Part shown: positions 9,177 to 18,761 of the stretch, in pieces
Position numbering within the stretch: position 1 is the stretch's first letter
Layout: each line of letters starts with the position of its first letter
NCBI GenBank assembly: GCA_022925895.1
Contig: JAKSYS010000469.1
Location: 1 to 50,420, forward strand
Direction: 5' to 3'
Source: Fragilaria crotonensis
Lineage: Eukaryota; Bacillariophyta; Fragilariophyceae; Fragilariales; Fragilariaceae
DNA: 50,420 nucleotides
Made by a program: the position numbers and the translations under genes
Notes under the pieces: generated by a model
What the model was told of the DNA's origin: nothing
What the model saw: only the letters and a program-made list of their open reading frames with translations
Database searches by the model: none

Positions 9177-11570
9177 AGAAGTCCAAAGCAATGTTGTGGT
9201 CTCTGATATAAGTCATGTTCACGACCGTATCCAAACTCAACAAGTTCCTTCTGTTGAGATGAAAGATAGTTGTGTCCATCAATTAAAATAGCCTTCGGAT
9301 ACCGTAGCGACATTGCCATCCGAATATCACCCAATGATAGTTTGCATGATTGCAGATGAGACATCTGGTAGGATGTGTCCCCGATGGCAAAGTGATAAGC
9401 ATTGAAGTGAGATTCTTCAGCCCCAAGTCGTTTGCTTGAATAAGCAACACCATGTGTCATCTTTGAGTGCCCCATTTTTGATGCCGCCACAGAACTTGCT
9501 GTGGATGTCAAAAAGCCTTTCCATCCCCATCGTCACCAGTAACAAAGTTTGAAACACACGCCCAAAATTGTCGAATCTGCCGCATATCGGGTGATGAATC
9601 CAAATTGAAAATATTCCTGAACAAATTTGGAACACCAAAATTTGAAGGTGTTATCAGCTTTGGAAAGATGAAAAGGAATTTGATTGCTCAAAAAGATTCA
9701 CATTCGCATTGACGAGAGATCGGTACAACAAAAAGTATCGAGTGATGACAGGAGGGAGTTTTCGCTCAACTTTCTTAAACCGACGACGAGAAGAACTGTT
9801 AAAACCCTTCAGTGACGTCATGGAGTAATATAAAGCATTGTTGCTGTACACGCAGTGGAACATAGTCGGTTCTGTCAACTCTCTCATCCTTGCAGATCCT
9901 CCTCCAAAACCATGAAATGCCATCTTCAACAGTGCCGTTAAACAATCCAAATGATCAACAAGGAATGAAAGTCCAACATTCCAACAGGGAGTGACATCGA
10001 GCAATGAAATGTCTGCCGTATCATCATCGACATGGACTCTGATAAATGTTGATGGATCCACCACAGGCTCCCACCAGGAACCATCAGCCAAATGAGTTAG
10101 CGACTCCCGCATCAAGGTAAGAGCTGTGGGTACTATGCGTGACCAGTTGTCGTATGGAAATGCATATTGGTCAACAATGATATTTCCACCGGAGTCAATC
10201 ATAGTTTTGCCTTTTGGTAGTCGTTCATGCATTTCTCTTATTTGTCGAACCATCGGTGACAGAATATGGAGTACGGGAGCCTTGCGAATAGATGACACAA
10301 GCAAATCTCCAGAATGGGTGGATGACTGCTCTGAAAAGAGCAGATGACGGAGCATACTGCTGCTTTCAGAAGCGATGCTACCTTGGAGAATAACGATGAC
10401 ACAGTGTCACAGGATATCAGAGAGATTTTTGATTCCTGAGCAGATACACGAAAAGGAAACATGAGACAGAATTCCACCGCAAAGGGATGCGTGGCAACTG
10501 ATGGTGGAACTTCAAGCAAAAATCTTTCAAAAATATGCGACTGCAAATTCATCGCTTTCATCAAAACCCTTGATGCAAAAAGGCCCTTGCGATAGGAATA
10601 GGATAAAAGCTTCTTCAATTCAGGTAGTAAGCTGGATGGATCATGCTGCATCGTATAAGTCTTCCTTGTGACATACCATTGACTTCACCAGCATCAAAAT
10701 TTTGTAGTCCAGCGCGGAGATTCCTGGCACCATCAAAATATTCTTCGCGCAAAATTCAAAAGCCAATTTTCAGCTTGGTTATGAATTTTGATCAGAACTG
10801 TCTCATGCATTTGGCTCGGTGGAGAATGGATAGAAATGAAGTCATTTTTATCCTTCTTACAAAGTCTTGTGGACAAACACAACCATCAATGATGGGGTGT
10901 ACATGTGTGTGTACGTATGGTCGTGCTTTTCCTGGGTGGAAGGAAAGGAAGCAAAGCCTCTTGCCTTGCAGTAATCAAATTGCTGCGTGATTCGAGGTAC
11001 AGTGTTGAAGAACTTGTCAATTTGCACCTCTGAAACAAATTGACCACAACACAATTTGATGAGCTCAACCTTCTGGAGACAAGACGGATCACAACCCAAC
11101 CTTGTGCAGTGACGGCGTGCGTTGTCCTTTCTTGGAAAACTTCACCGCAGATGCATGAAAATCCCTTATAAGTACTGTTGTCAATTCGGAACGGCTCAAT
11201 TGTTCCAGCAGCCTTTATGACTTCCAGTTTTGTTACAAAAGTATCAAAAGGGAACGGATAGACGCGGCCCTGCTGTCAAAACCATGTTTTTGACATGCTC
11301 ACGGATGCATCTCTCATTGATCTGATAGACACTTTTTGGGCAGAGTCGACACCCAAGTCCAAAGGAGAAATGGAAAATATACCTTGAAGTGATGCAGGGG
11401 GTGATCAAGTTGATCAGATGCTTGCAAAGGAGACATGTTGTTGGTAGTCACCTCTTGTATCTCAAGGGTGGTCATCATGATGTGATAATGGCGCTTGTAC
11501 CAGGAGTGCCGAGTGCATAGTTCAAAAATTGGGCGGCAAAAACATTTTGACCATACCTGGTTTAACATAC
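9177..11570 (-). pseudogene. Second OrsD/RecQ-like helicase copy, truncated and decayed
   Basis: Translations in several minus-strand frames align along copy 1. Matches are the zinc-finger region near 11290-11360 (CRLCPKS and ERCIREH in the proper frame), the QQFDYCKARG region (about 10965), SCDTVSSLFSKVASLLKAAVCSVICSF (10330-10420), the 9654-10355 block (HILSPMVRQIREMH, FHGFGGGSARM, FNSSSRRR), and 9177-9511 ending at QQKELVEFGYG...LLAP. It stops exactly at the residues that begin the Walker A loop in copy 1, where the terminus of copy 1 starts. The whole motor domain after that point is missing from the window. Many frameshifts are present, including breaks near 9510-9650 and 10650-10860. 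Confidence 0.85.
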
Positions 11571-11644
11571 GTAAAGACTATCATTCGATGAGTTGATGCA
11601 CCTAAATTGCGCCATATTTTTGTACGAGCAAATTGTACGGATAG

Positions 11645-11800
11645 CGTTTTCCCCTCCGGATGTAGTCGTTCCTAAGTAAAAAACCCTCCGGACGTATAAA
11701 ATTCCCCTCCGGACGTACAAATTTCCCCTCCGGCCGTATCAAGTAAAAGCATCTATACTTGAGGACATTTTATCTAATTTGAACCCCGCCCCCTTAGGGG
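11645..11800. other. Terminus of helicase element copy 2
   Basis: This has the same layout as the terminus at 8985-9176. Four iterons of the form CCCTCCGGACGTA lie at about 11653, 11684, 11707 and 11730. They are followed by TATCAAGTAAA, TTGAGGACATTTTATCTAATTTGA and ACCCCGCCCCCTTAGGGG ending at 11800. The terminal parts are nearly identical between the two copies, while the iteron core differs (GGACGTA here, CGTGGTA in copy 1). What lies to the right is unrelated to the sequence beside copy 1, which supports 11800 as an element end. Confidence 0.7.
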
Positions 11801-13084
11801 AGTGTGTCAGTGCATATTCTATATCTACGCGACACCGTGCTACTGCCTACTGCGCACGGTCGACTATCTACAGTCGTTGACATGCATGACGCATGCGCAA
11901 CTCCGATTAGTTTAGCTTAAAGGCCGATGTACCCCATCGGCTCACAACTTCTAATATAATCCTTTATTACCTCAATCGCATTCTTGCGGGTCCATTTGAT
12001 CGTAAGGGTGAAGAGGCAGAAGGATATACTTAGCCACAACACGAACGCCAACACATCGCCCATCACACGTTTGATATCGATATCGCCACGTGCTTGTGAT
12101 TCCCTGTTTCTGCGTTCGTTCCTCTTCATTGCGACGGCTGTGTCCTAACCCGACTCCCAAGCGAGTCACTGTTTGTGGAGCCGCCGTACTAGGGAGGGTC
12201 TCACATACAACACTCCGTATCCGATAAACCTGTGGTATCACTGCTAGGTGCCCTGTAGTCAGCGGTTTGGCGGTCACAACGTCACAACTCACAACAAAAT
12301 CGAATTCCCCCATTGGACAGACCCATAGCCCTATTTATCCTAAAATACCCTGGTACCGGTAGTTTGTGGCCTGGGAGATGCGGGAAAGCAGGGCAAATCG
12401 CAAATCGACCACATGCGCTCTGCTGTACCAGTACTGTACGGAAGCCGTATCACTTCGTTGAAGTTCACAGACTGCGTACAGCACTCTACTGGCTCCTGCT
12501 CTATCGCAAGGATAGAAGGCAATCACTCGGGAGATACCAAGCTACAAGCTACCAGTTGCAGTATTGTAAAGTAGTACAATACAATATACAGTACAGTATG
12601 TCGAATGGAACAAAACTCGACGGGAACAACGATCACGGCTCGACGACGGCATGTTGACTTCCTGCCTTTATTTAGTTTTTAACATGAAAAGGAATGAAGG
12701 AAAAATACTCCCGAAACCATGATTTTTGTATATGCATATTGTTCGATTGACTACAACTTTTATTAATGTTTTTTAGTATTTCTAATTGTACAATGAGCTG
12801 CGCCATTGGCCATCCTACTCGTTGGCTCCCTACTTGCTACAGTAGTACACTACAGTGCACCAGGTGCGCCGCGTGACATGTGTCTGGCTGTTGGCTGGAA
12901 TTGGAGTGCTGTGTGACGTACAAGTACATACAATACTCAGAGCCCAGAGTACGTGATATCCGTACGAATGTCGATGTACTCGGAGTACAACAGAACTCGG
13001 AGCTAAATAATTATTTATCGAGTGAGAAACAGTTTTAAATTTCCAAGAAACGGCTATGTAAGGATCGTGATAGTGTGCGAAAGT
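11801..13084. other. Intergenic stretch without a supported gene
   Basis: Open frames here are short and mutually overlapping. One minus-strand frame (11917-12129) contains a hydrophobic stretch (VLAFVLWLSISFCLFTLTI) and could be a fragment of a membrane protein, but nothing else supports it. The sequence is rich in GTAC-centred palindromes such as GTACTCGGAGTAC (12976-12988), a motif that recurs in other intergenic parts of the window. Confidence 0.5.
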
Positions 13085-13760
13085 TAATCGGCTCAGTCAC
13101 GAACACTAAAATGTTCAGTGTCGTCTCTGAACGTGGTTCAGTGTCGTCAATGAACGCGGCAAGACGGTCGAAAAAACACCGAAACTTCCCAAAAGTCGAA
13201 CTTTAAGTCCCGTAACTTGAGCAATAAAGGTGCCACATCGTAAAGTAAGAATGATTTGAAAAGCTGTGAATACGAGTTTCCAAATCCGTGCTCCGATTGG
13301 CGGCATCTTGCTTTATCGATGAACGTTTGTCGATTGAAAATCGCATTTGGGTGAAACGAGACAAGTGTTCGCGGCTATAACTTAACGAATATAACTCAAA
13401 AATATAAAGTAAATCGGATTCAGATAGAAGAGATCAAGGGCTTTCCAAATCATTCCGGTATTTGAATGTACAACCTTTATTCGCCATGTTATGGTGGGCT
13501 CGAAAGTTTCGTAAAATCATTGACGGGCGACACTAACGTCATTGAACGTCGTCACTAACTCGACACAAACGTTAGTGAACGAAAGGACACATGCCTCGAA
13601 AACTCGTTGAGTCAATGCACAAAACGCGCATGCTCTCTACGACGCTCCTAGTACAACAAAAAATTTAGTGAACTTAGTGAACGACGCAGTGAACTTAGTG
13701 GACTTAGTGGACTTAGTGAACGACGACAGTGTCGTTAGTGACGTGACTCAACAAGAAGTC
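13085..13760. repeat. Region framed by inverted GTGAACGAC/GTCGTTCAC-type repeats
   Basis: The left side (13095-13165) has AGTCACGAACACTAAAATG, then GTTCAGTGTCGTC twice with TGAACG. The right side (13515-13755) has many copies of TTAGTGAAC, TTAGTGGAC and GAACGACG, and ends in GACGACAGTGTCGTTAGTGACG. The reverse complement of the right edge (AGTCACGTCACTAACGACACTG) resembles the left edge (AGTCACGAACACTAAAATG). This looks like a non-autonomous element of about 660 bp with subterminal iterons. No clear target duplication was found and no transposase is encoded inside. Confidence 0.5.
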
Positions 13761-13886
13761 ACTATTTTACAGGTAGTTGACGGTTTTTAGTAACATGTGA
13801 TGCAAGAAAATACATAGGTACTCTGAGCATTTGTATGAGAGTGGCCGAACGAAGTTTCAAACGACCTCAGATGCGCATATCACTGA

Positions 13887-14695
13887 GGCCCGTTCCAACC
13901 GTCGCAGAATCGGCCGCAAAAATCGGCCGCAACCGCACGCTTCGCACGCCTTTTTTGGGGCTGATTCGCGATGACGGTTGGAAGGCCTATGAAGATTATG
14001 CCGCAGAATCGGATTCAGATGTGCACCGGATTCTTGGTTCTCTTCTGACAAACCAACAAATAAAACCTTACAGTACGCGAGTATTTTAGAACGCTAGCAG
14101 TACTTGTACCTGGTACTGCCGCAGTGAATACCAGCAACCAGTTGTCATACTGGCGATGAATGAGCATCTGAAAGCATGAGTAGATGAAGTACAAGTACTT
14201 GTACCAGGGTGCACTACGTGGTATTCTTCAGCTGGGATCGCAACGTCACAACGTCACAACGACACAAAATCATCGTACGTACGGGTACTGTAGTACGAGA
14301 ATGATTATGATACTGGTACCAGAGATACGAGGTAGCGCCATTGCTAGTGTACCAGCACTATGTACGAACAAGACAAAGAGTGAACTGCAAATCAATCGTT
14401 ATGCTGAAGGGAGGAGTGGTGTGGTGTGGTACTGTAAGTCTGTAAGCCGTAGCAACGCCTCTCGTACACAGTACACAACCTCATCCTAATTCCTTCGTCA
14501 AGTTATTTAAGAAAACCCGGATTCCTGCGGCTGATTTTAGAAAACCCGGATTTCTGCGGCTGAAAAACCTCCCCCCAAACAGCCAGGAGGTTATTCAGCC
14601 GCAGCGCTATTTATTTAGCCGCAGAAAATTTTGACTCGTTCGAATAAAAATTGCGGCTAAATTTGCGGCCGATTCTGCGACGGTTGGAACGGGCC
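13887..14695. mobile_element. 809-bp MITE with 34-bp perfect TIRs and TGA target duplication
   Basis: Positions 13887-13920 (starting GGCCCGTTCCAACCGTCGCA) are the exact reverse complement of 14662-14695 (ending GGTTGGAACGGGCC). The inverted similarity continues imperfectly further in. TGA flanks both ends (13884-13886 and 14696-14698). GGCCCGTT-type ends with a 3-bp duplication fit the PIF/Harbinger superfamily. The interior has repeated CTGCGGCTG motifs near the right end (14527, 14556, 14599, 14618), which may be transposase sites, and no transposase. Short frames crossing the TIR are not convincing genes. Confidence 0.88.
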
Positions 14696-14697
14696 TG

Positions 14698-14900
14698 AAC
14701 GCACACTTCTTTCTACATTTGTAGTAAACAAAATGTATATGTCATATGTAGATTCGCATTTGACTGAACGCACGCTTCCTTCTACATTACTAGTAATCAA
14801 AATGTAGATGTCATATGTAGATTCGCATTTGACTGAACGCACACTTCTTTCTACATTAGTAGTAAACAAAATGTATATGTCACTAGTGGGTACCTCACAT
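14698..14900. repeat. 69-bp tandem repeat, three units
   Basis: AACGCAC-CTTC-TTCTACATT begins at 14698, 14767 and 14836, an exact period of 69 bp. The third unit diverges after about 14880. Each unit ends GATTCGCATTTGACTGA. The left flank of the MITE (about 13868-13886, AGATGCGCATATCACTGA) looks like the tail of a fourth, older unit, so the MITE probably inserted into this array. Confidence 0.85.
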
Positions 14901-15413
14901 TTGATCGGAGTGTCTACTACAGGAAACTGGACGTACAGTACCCCCAACCTGATCGTACTCCGTACCACTACTTTTACTGTTACTGTTTACTTTCAGTACT
15001 CAACCCTGGCGAAGCTCCGTAGTGAAAAAATTCAGACAGTATTCATTTGATCCAGTACCCCAGAGTGGTCATACTCCGTAACAGACGGACGCACGCACGC
15101 ACACACGCACACAATTAATTTATAATATAGTAGGATATGTAGACATGGCAACTCGGAGTTCTTGCTACGTACTCCGAGTATCACATATCGGCCTACGTGA
15201 GCAAGTTTGCCATAAAGATACAGCACCAGCAGCACTACCCGTAGTTCCCAGTACAATGGTACGAGTTCCTTGTATCACTTACGATGGAGGGGACTTCGTG
15301 ATACCTTCAATAGAGTGCTTACGCGTCAATACATTATTACAGTGTATTGAAAAAAGGAAATCGTATATTTCGCTACTTTCCCGCAGCTCCCTGTGAATTG
15401 TGAATGTGAAAGG
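14901..15413. other. Intergenic stretch upstream of the glycosyltransferase
   Basis: No gene is supported. It holds an ACGCACGCAC/ACACACGCACAC simple-sequence run (15089-15113) and an exact TACTCCGAGTA motif at 15170-15180. The last hundred bases are AT-rich and could hold the promoter of the downstream gene, but no TATA or initiator element stands out. Confidence 0.4.
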
Positions 15414-16837
15414 ATGCCATTCAAGATGCGGGCGACGAAATGCAGGCCTATCAAAGTAGCCATCTCGATTTTATCAGTGTTCGCCGTGATGCTGGCCATG
15501 ATGCAGCTGGTTAGGAACGTGAACGTGCAAATGAGACCAGACGCAGTAACACGGGTTAATCGTGTCATGAGTCCACGGTGGTTCACATCATCCACCAGTG
15601 GAGTGTCGCCCCTAGCGGCCGACGCCGCAGCAAGCATTGTCATCTCGCAGATCCGGAACGCCAGTATCGATCGATTTTGTTTGGGGTGGGACGTGGATAC
15701 GGATACGTTCGATATTGACGAATGGTGGACGCATCATCCTGGTTTTGTCATTGGGCACCAAAATTCGACACATCAATGCTTCGAATTGGAAGTCAACCCA
15801 GAGAAGTTGGATTTTCTACGAAAAGTGCATAGGAATCAGTTTCCGACAGAATGCGATACGGTGCTCCCGCAGAACTTGATAAGCTCAGGATGGGGTGCGG
15901 ATTTCAATGCTTTGGGGAAAGGTTTGTTAACTGCCCTAGCGGAACAAAAGCCAATGATTGTACAATGCATCCCTGGCAACGAAAAGCAGGTGTGGCAATA
16001 TGCTGCTGCAAGGGATGGCTCCAACGCGACTTGCGCCTCAAAAGACCTCAATTGCTACTTTCTCCCAATTACAAAATGCAAGGTCAATCATTCGCGAGCA
16101 TTTCAAGGTAACAAGGCAGTGCATCGGCGTGACGTGAAAGAATGGCCGTGGGTGTATCAATACCTTAGTCGGGGCCAGCAATGGATTCGTCGAGCTGTTG
16201 TGAATTTTGTGGACGATCAAAGGCCACCGTTTCCGCCAAATGCATCCTGCACTGTGATGCACGTGCGACGAGGTGATGCATTCTTCAAAAAAGGTTTACA
16301 CGATTTCGAGGCTATCACCCAATATCTGATTACCTCAATCAGCTCCCAAAGGAACGCCGCCAACCGGGGTCCAATATATTTTTGTTGACGGACGACGCCA
16401 ACGCGATTGACGAAGCGCGGGAATTCCATTCGCATATCAATTGGCACTGGATCAACCGGACGCGAAGTCGAGGTACAGAAGCAGAATTTATGCGTCATGT
16501 TACGGAGCCTACACCCAAAGATGAGGTGATTGCGATTCTTGGGACCTTCGAGATTGCAAAGCAATGTGATGCAGTCGTGCGTGGGGATAGCGCTTTTGGA
16601 GACTTTATTGCTTCTCAAGTAGTTGATTCGTGGAGGGCGAAGGGAAGAGGCATTCTTTCGTTGCAAATCCCTGAAGTGTATGCTAGTGAGGAGGAACGCA
16701 TGAAATCTGGTCAGGCTTTGGAAGCGCACATCAAGAAGCTGAGGGCATCGAAAGGAGCTAACACAGCACTGAGGATGCGGCACGAGAAAAAACTTGCAGG
16801 CGGCGAGCGGCGTTTAGTCTACCACATAGCAGTTTGA
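15414..16837 (+). CDS. Type II membrane glycosyltransferase, fucosyltransferase-like (one frameshift)
   Basis: The first in-frame ATG (15414) gives a short basic N-terminus and one hydrophobic anchor (VAISILSVFAVMLAMMQLV), typical of Golgi type II enzymes. The luminal part has HVRRGD at about residues 283-288, the nucleotide-sugar-binding motif of GT23/NodZ-type and related fucosyltransferases. The first frame ends at 16388. The second (16382-16837) begins FLLTDDANAIDEA and continues with a pattern like the C-terminal FUT8 core (TDD, then RGTEAEF, ILGTFEIAKQCDAVVRGDSAFGDFIASQV). A single-base shift near 16375 separates the two halves, and the overlap is too short for an intron. Because both halves are well preserved, an assembly indel is at least as likely as decay. 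The acceptor and linkage cannot be inferred. Confidence 0.65.
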
Positions 16838-17226
16838 ATTCATGCATAAGTACTTGGAGCACTTCTGAAGATCAATTCGGAGTACTTTGCACATTGTACA
16901 TTATACAATGCAGACTATCATACAGGAGCAACTTTTCTTGCTCACATATCAACAGCACAGTACAAGTACCTGCTGCTGGGGACAAGCAAAAGGCATGTCA
17001 TACCGTTAAAGCTCCGGGCTACTATCCGAGTACGTGGGAGGTCCGGCAAAATCAGATTTCTTCTCGTAGCTTCAACACACTTTAAATATCAAGCAGAGGT
17101 GTGTTTCCGGACCTCGCTGGTACAACTCTGTTGTTTTTGTGGTTCTCTGCTGCGTGATGCGTACGTCTGTAAGAGCATGTTTTACGGGCTGATTGTTTCC
17201 TCAAGCACCGTAGATGACAGACCAAG
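16838..17226. other. Intergenic stretch
   Basis: No gene is visible. It contains GTAC-rich sequence and a partial TTCGGAGTACTTTG motif at about 16876, related to the recurring TACTC-S-GAGTA palindrome. Confidence 0.4.
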
Positions 17227-17910
17227 TTCAACTACCTGGAGAAATGCACCAGAATTGACGTGACATGCGCTACTCATCAATGCGCAAGATTTGTCGGCAA
17301 ACCGAAGGACGTTCATGGGAAAGCGGTCAAGTGGATTGGTCGGTATTTGGCAGGTACCAAGGACAACGGTCTAGTCCTGAAACCTGACAAGAGCAAGGGT
17401 TTTGAAGTCTATGTGGATGCTTCATTTGTTGGTGATTGCGACCCAGAGACAGCAGAATGGGACAGTGACACTGCCAAGTCAAGGATGGGATACATCTTCA
17501 TGTATGCTGGTTGCCCTATCTTGTGGACATCAAGGGTTCAGAGCGAAGTGGCGCTATCGACGACTGAGAGTGAATACATCGCGATTTCAAGTGTGACTAG
17601 GCAAGTGCTACCTCTGATGGAATTGATGGACGAATTGGAAGAGAAGGGAGTAATTGAGAAGAGTGTAAAGCCAGTCATGAGATGCAGAGTCTTTGAGGAT
17701 AACAGTGGTGCAGTGGAATTGGCAACAAGCGTCAAAAGTCCAAAAATGCGACCAAGAACCAAGCACATCAACACAAAGTATCACCATTTCAGGCAACAAG
17801 TGCAAGAAGGACGAATTGTGATCGAAACGATCGGAACGGAGGACATGTTGGCGGACATACTGACAAAAGTGGTCAATGAGGAAACCTTGAAAAGGTTAAG
17901 ACCTATGTGA
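17227..17910 (+). pseudogene. Ty1/copia retrotransposon remnant: RNase H and pol C-terminus
   Basis: The frame reads FNYLEKCTRIDVTCATHQCARF, then GRYLAGTKDNGLVL, YVDASFVGD (first RNase H Asp), SRMGYIFMYAGCPILWTSRVQSEVALSTTESEYIAIS (E of the active site), EDNSGAVEL, RTKHINTKYHHFR and DMLADILTK. This order is diagnostic of copia RNase H. The protease, integrase and reverse transcriptase parts are absent, and no LTR or polypurine tract is evident. It stops at the end of pol, where helicase-derived sequence begins. It is a truncated fragment that still keeps its frame. Confidence 0.93.
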
Positions 17911-18690
17911 TGCACTGACACAAACAAGTTAGAAACACCAGCCCAAAAGTGCAGAGATCTCTGATGATGTGTGATGGTTGAATGGCTGAATGATTGATTC
18001 TTGTAGGGAAAATGAGATTATGAGTGTTGTCGCTGCCGTGGCTGGTGAACAAACTTGAACAACAAGAAATATCTGGAGATAACAGGAGGTAGCTTGCGCT
18101 CAATTTCCTTGCTGTTTTGACGTGATGTGCTGTTGAAGCCTTTCAGGGTAGAAAGTGTGTAATAGACTGTATTGTTGGTGAAGAGACAATTAAACATTGT
18201 TGGATCGCGACGCTCATTCAACCTGGCCGAACCCCCACTGAAACCTTGAAAAGACATTTGTAAAAGTGCCGTCAAATGGTCAAAATGCTCCAGTGAGAAA
18301 AGAGAACCTTGTTTCCACACGGGACTCAAAGGTCACCAGTGTTACATTCCACGCGAACTTTAACATTGGTCATAACATCCACTACCGACTCCCACCAAAT
18401 TCCATTGGCCAAGTTTGACATCGCAAGCTTCATCAAGAGCACAGTCTAAGGAAGGATTTGTGACCAGGTGTCAAATGGAAAGGAGAATTGATCGACAACA
18501 ATGTTTCCGATTTCATCAAGAGTGGTCTTCCTCCGTTTTGGGAGTCAACGATGCATTTCACGAATTTGCCGGAGCATCGGTGACAGAGAATGGAGAACAT
18601 GGGATCTTCGTACAGCAGTTAAAAGTGCTGGACCATGTGTGTTGAGAATGCATCTTCTGTATAGGAACAAATAACAGAATTTTAACTTTA
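17905..18690 (-). pseudogene. Third OrsD/RecQ-like helicase fragment
   Basis: The minus-strand frame 18018-18329 (FQGFSGGSARLNERRDPTMFNCLFTNNTVYY, KGFNSTSRQ, ERKLPPVISRYFLLF) matches the middle of helicase copies 1 and 2. Weaker matches continue to about 18690 in other frames, such as the antisense of HILSP-REMH near 18550-18600. Only the pre-motor region is left, and several frames are used. It lies between the copia remnant and the LINE. Confidence 0.85.
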
Positions 18691-18761
18691 GGAAATTGAG
18701 TAAGCCTTACTAATTTTCTACGTGAATCTGTGGTACAATATCTACGTGTAGCACCATCACC

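Noticed and set aside
11917..12313. Small minus-strand frames, one with a hydrophobic segment
   Set aside because: Two frames would need joining, no family pattern is visible, and the flanks are repeat-like intergenic sequence.
11803..17922. 13-nt match TGTGTCAGTGCAT (11803) with its reverse complement at 17910, both beside helicase fragments
   Set aside because: Similarity ends at 13 nt, and dozens of chance 13-mer pairs are expected in 50 kb.
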